This document shows, piece by piece, positions 13,772 to 13,812 of a stretch of DNA of 13,812 nucleotides. The notes under the pieces are model-generated. The model was not told the DNA's origin and did not search any database. It saw nothing but the letters and a program-made list of their open reading frames with translations. The translations under genes were made by a program, and so were the position numbers. The DNA comes from JAGOJE01 sp964553715 (GTDB taxonomy: Bacteria > Pseudomonadota > Alphaproteobacteria > Rickettsiales > Rickettsiaceae), in NCBI GenBank assembly GCA_964553715.1, contig CAZKKY010000023.1, positions 1-13,812 on the forward strand. The letters are read 5' to 3'. The stretch's first letter is position 1. Every line of letters starts with the position of its first letter.

Positions 13772-13812
13772 ACTTATCATATCTAATCTGTAATTTTATA
13801 TATGGCTTTGGT

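Noticed and set aside
13772..13812. Possible start of a further gene at ATG 13802 (Met-Ala-Leu) after rpsT
   Set aside because: Only 11 bases are visible, there is no ribosome binding site before it, and no product can be recognised. No terminator is visible after rpsT either before the window ends.
1..13812. An undescribed system, mobile element, CRISPR array, tRNA or rRNA gene in the window
   Set aside because: The whole span is accounted for by known ribosomal, secY, adk and rpoA genes with at most 66 bases between neighbours; no stretch is left unexplained that could hold one.

Overview
The window is one uninterrupted, single-strand ribosomal-protein gene cluster from an AT-rich bacterium (G+C about one third, judged by eye). 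It runs from the last codons of tuf through the S10, spc and alpha gene sets and ends just after rpsT. I place it in the Alphaproteobacteria, most likely Rickettsiales or a similar host-associated lineage. The reasons are the strong A/T bias in third codon positions, tuf directly upstream of rpsJ, adk between secY and rpsM with no rpmJ there, no rpsD next to rpoA, and the general look of the proteins (S10, S13, S20). rpmD (L30) is present; from memory, Anaplasmataceae such as Ehrlichia lack it, which would point away from that family. The genus cannot be fixed from sequence reading alone.

Layout: (1) the tuf 3' end at 1-52, followed by a strong terminator-like hairpin with a T-run at 62-102. 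(2) The S10 set, 116-5010: rpsJ, rplC, rplD, rplW, rplB, rpsS, rplV, rpsC, rplP, rpmC, rpsQ. (3) A 66-base gap with a good sigma70-type promoter candidate, then the spc set, 5077-11157: rplN, rplX, rplE, rpsN, rpsH, rplF, rplR, rpsE, rpmD, rplO, secY, adk. (4) A 64-base gap whose candidate promoter starts on the adk stop codon, then the alpha set, 11222-13489: rpsM, rpsK, rpoA, rplQ. (5) rpsT, 6 bases after rplQ. The last 41 bases hold nothing I can identify.

The genes supply a large share of the 30S and 50S ribosomal proteins, the SecY translocon channel, adenylate kinase and the RNA polymerase alpha subunit. Most neighbours overlap by 1-8 bases or lie within about 25 bases of each other, so the cluster is probably read as long coupled transcripts. 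The two larger gaps fall exactly at the classical spc and alpha operon boundaries, and each contains a promoter-like sequence.

All genes look intact and full length. I found no mobile element, CRISPR array, RNA gene, pseudogene or unknown protein, and no undescribed system. The points worth a second look are modest: the hairpin in front of rpsJ, the two internal promoters, rpsT attached to the alpha operon, and a few substitutions in normally conserved ribosomal protein motifs (S11, L3).
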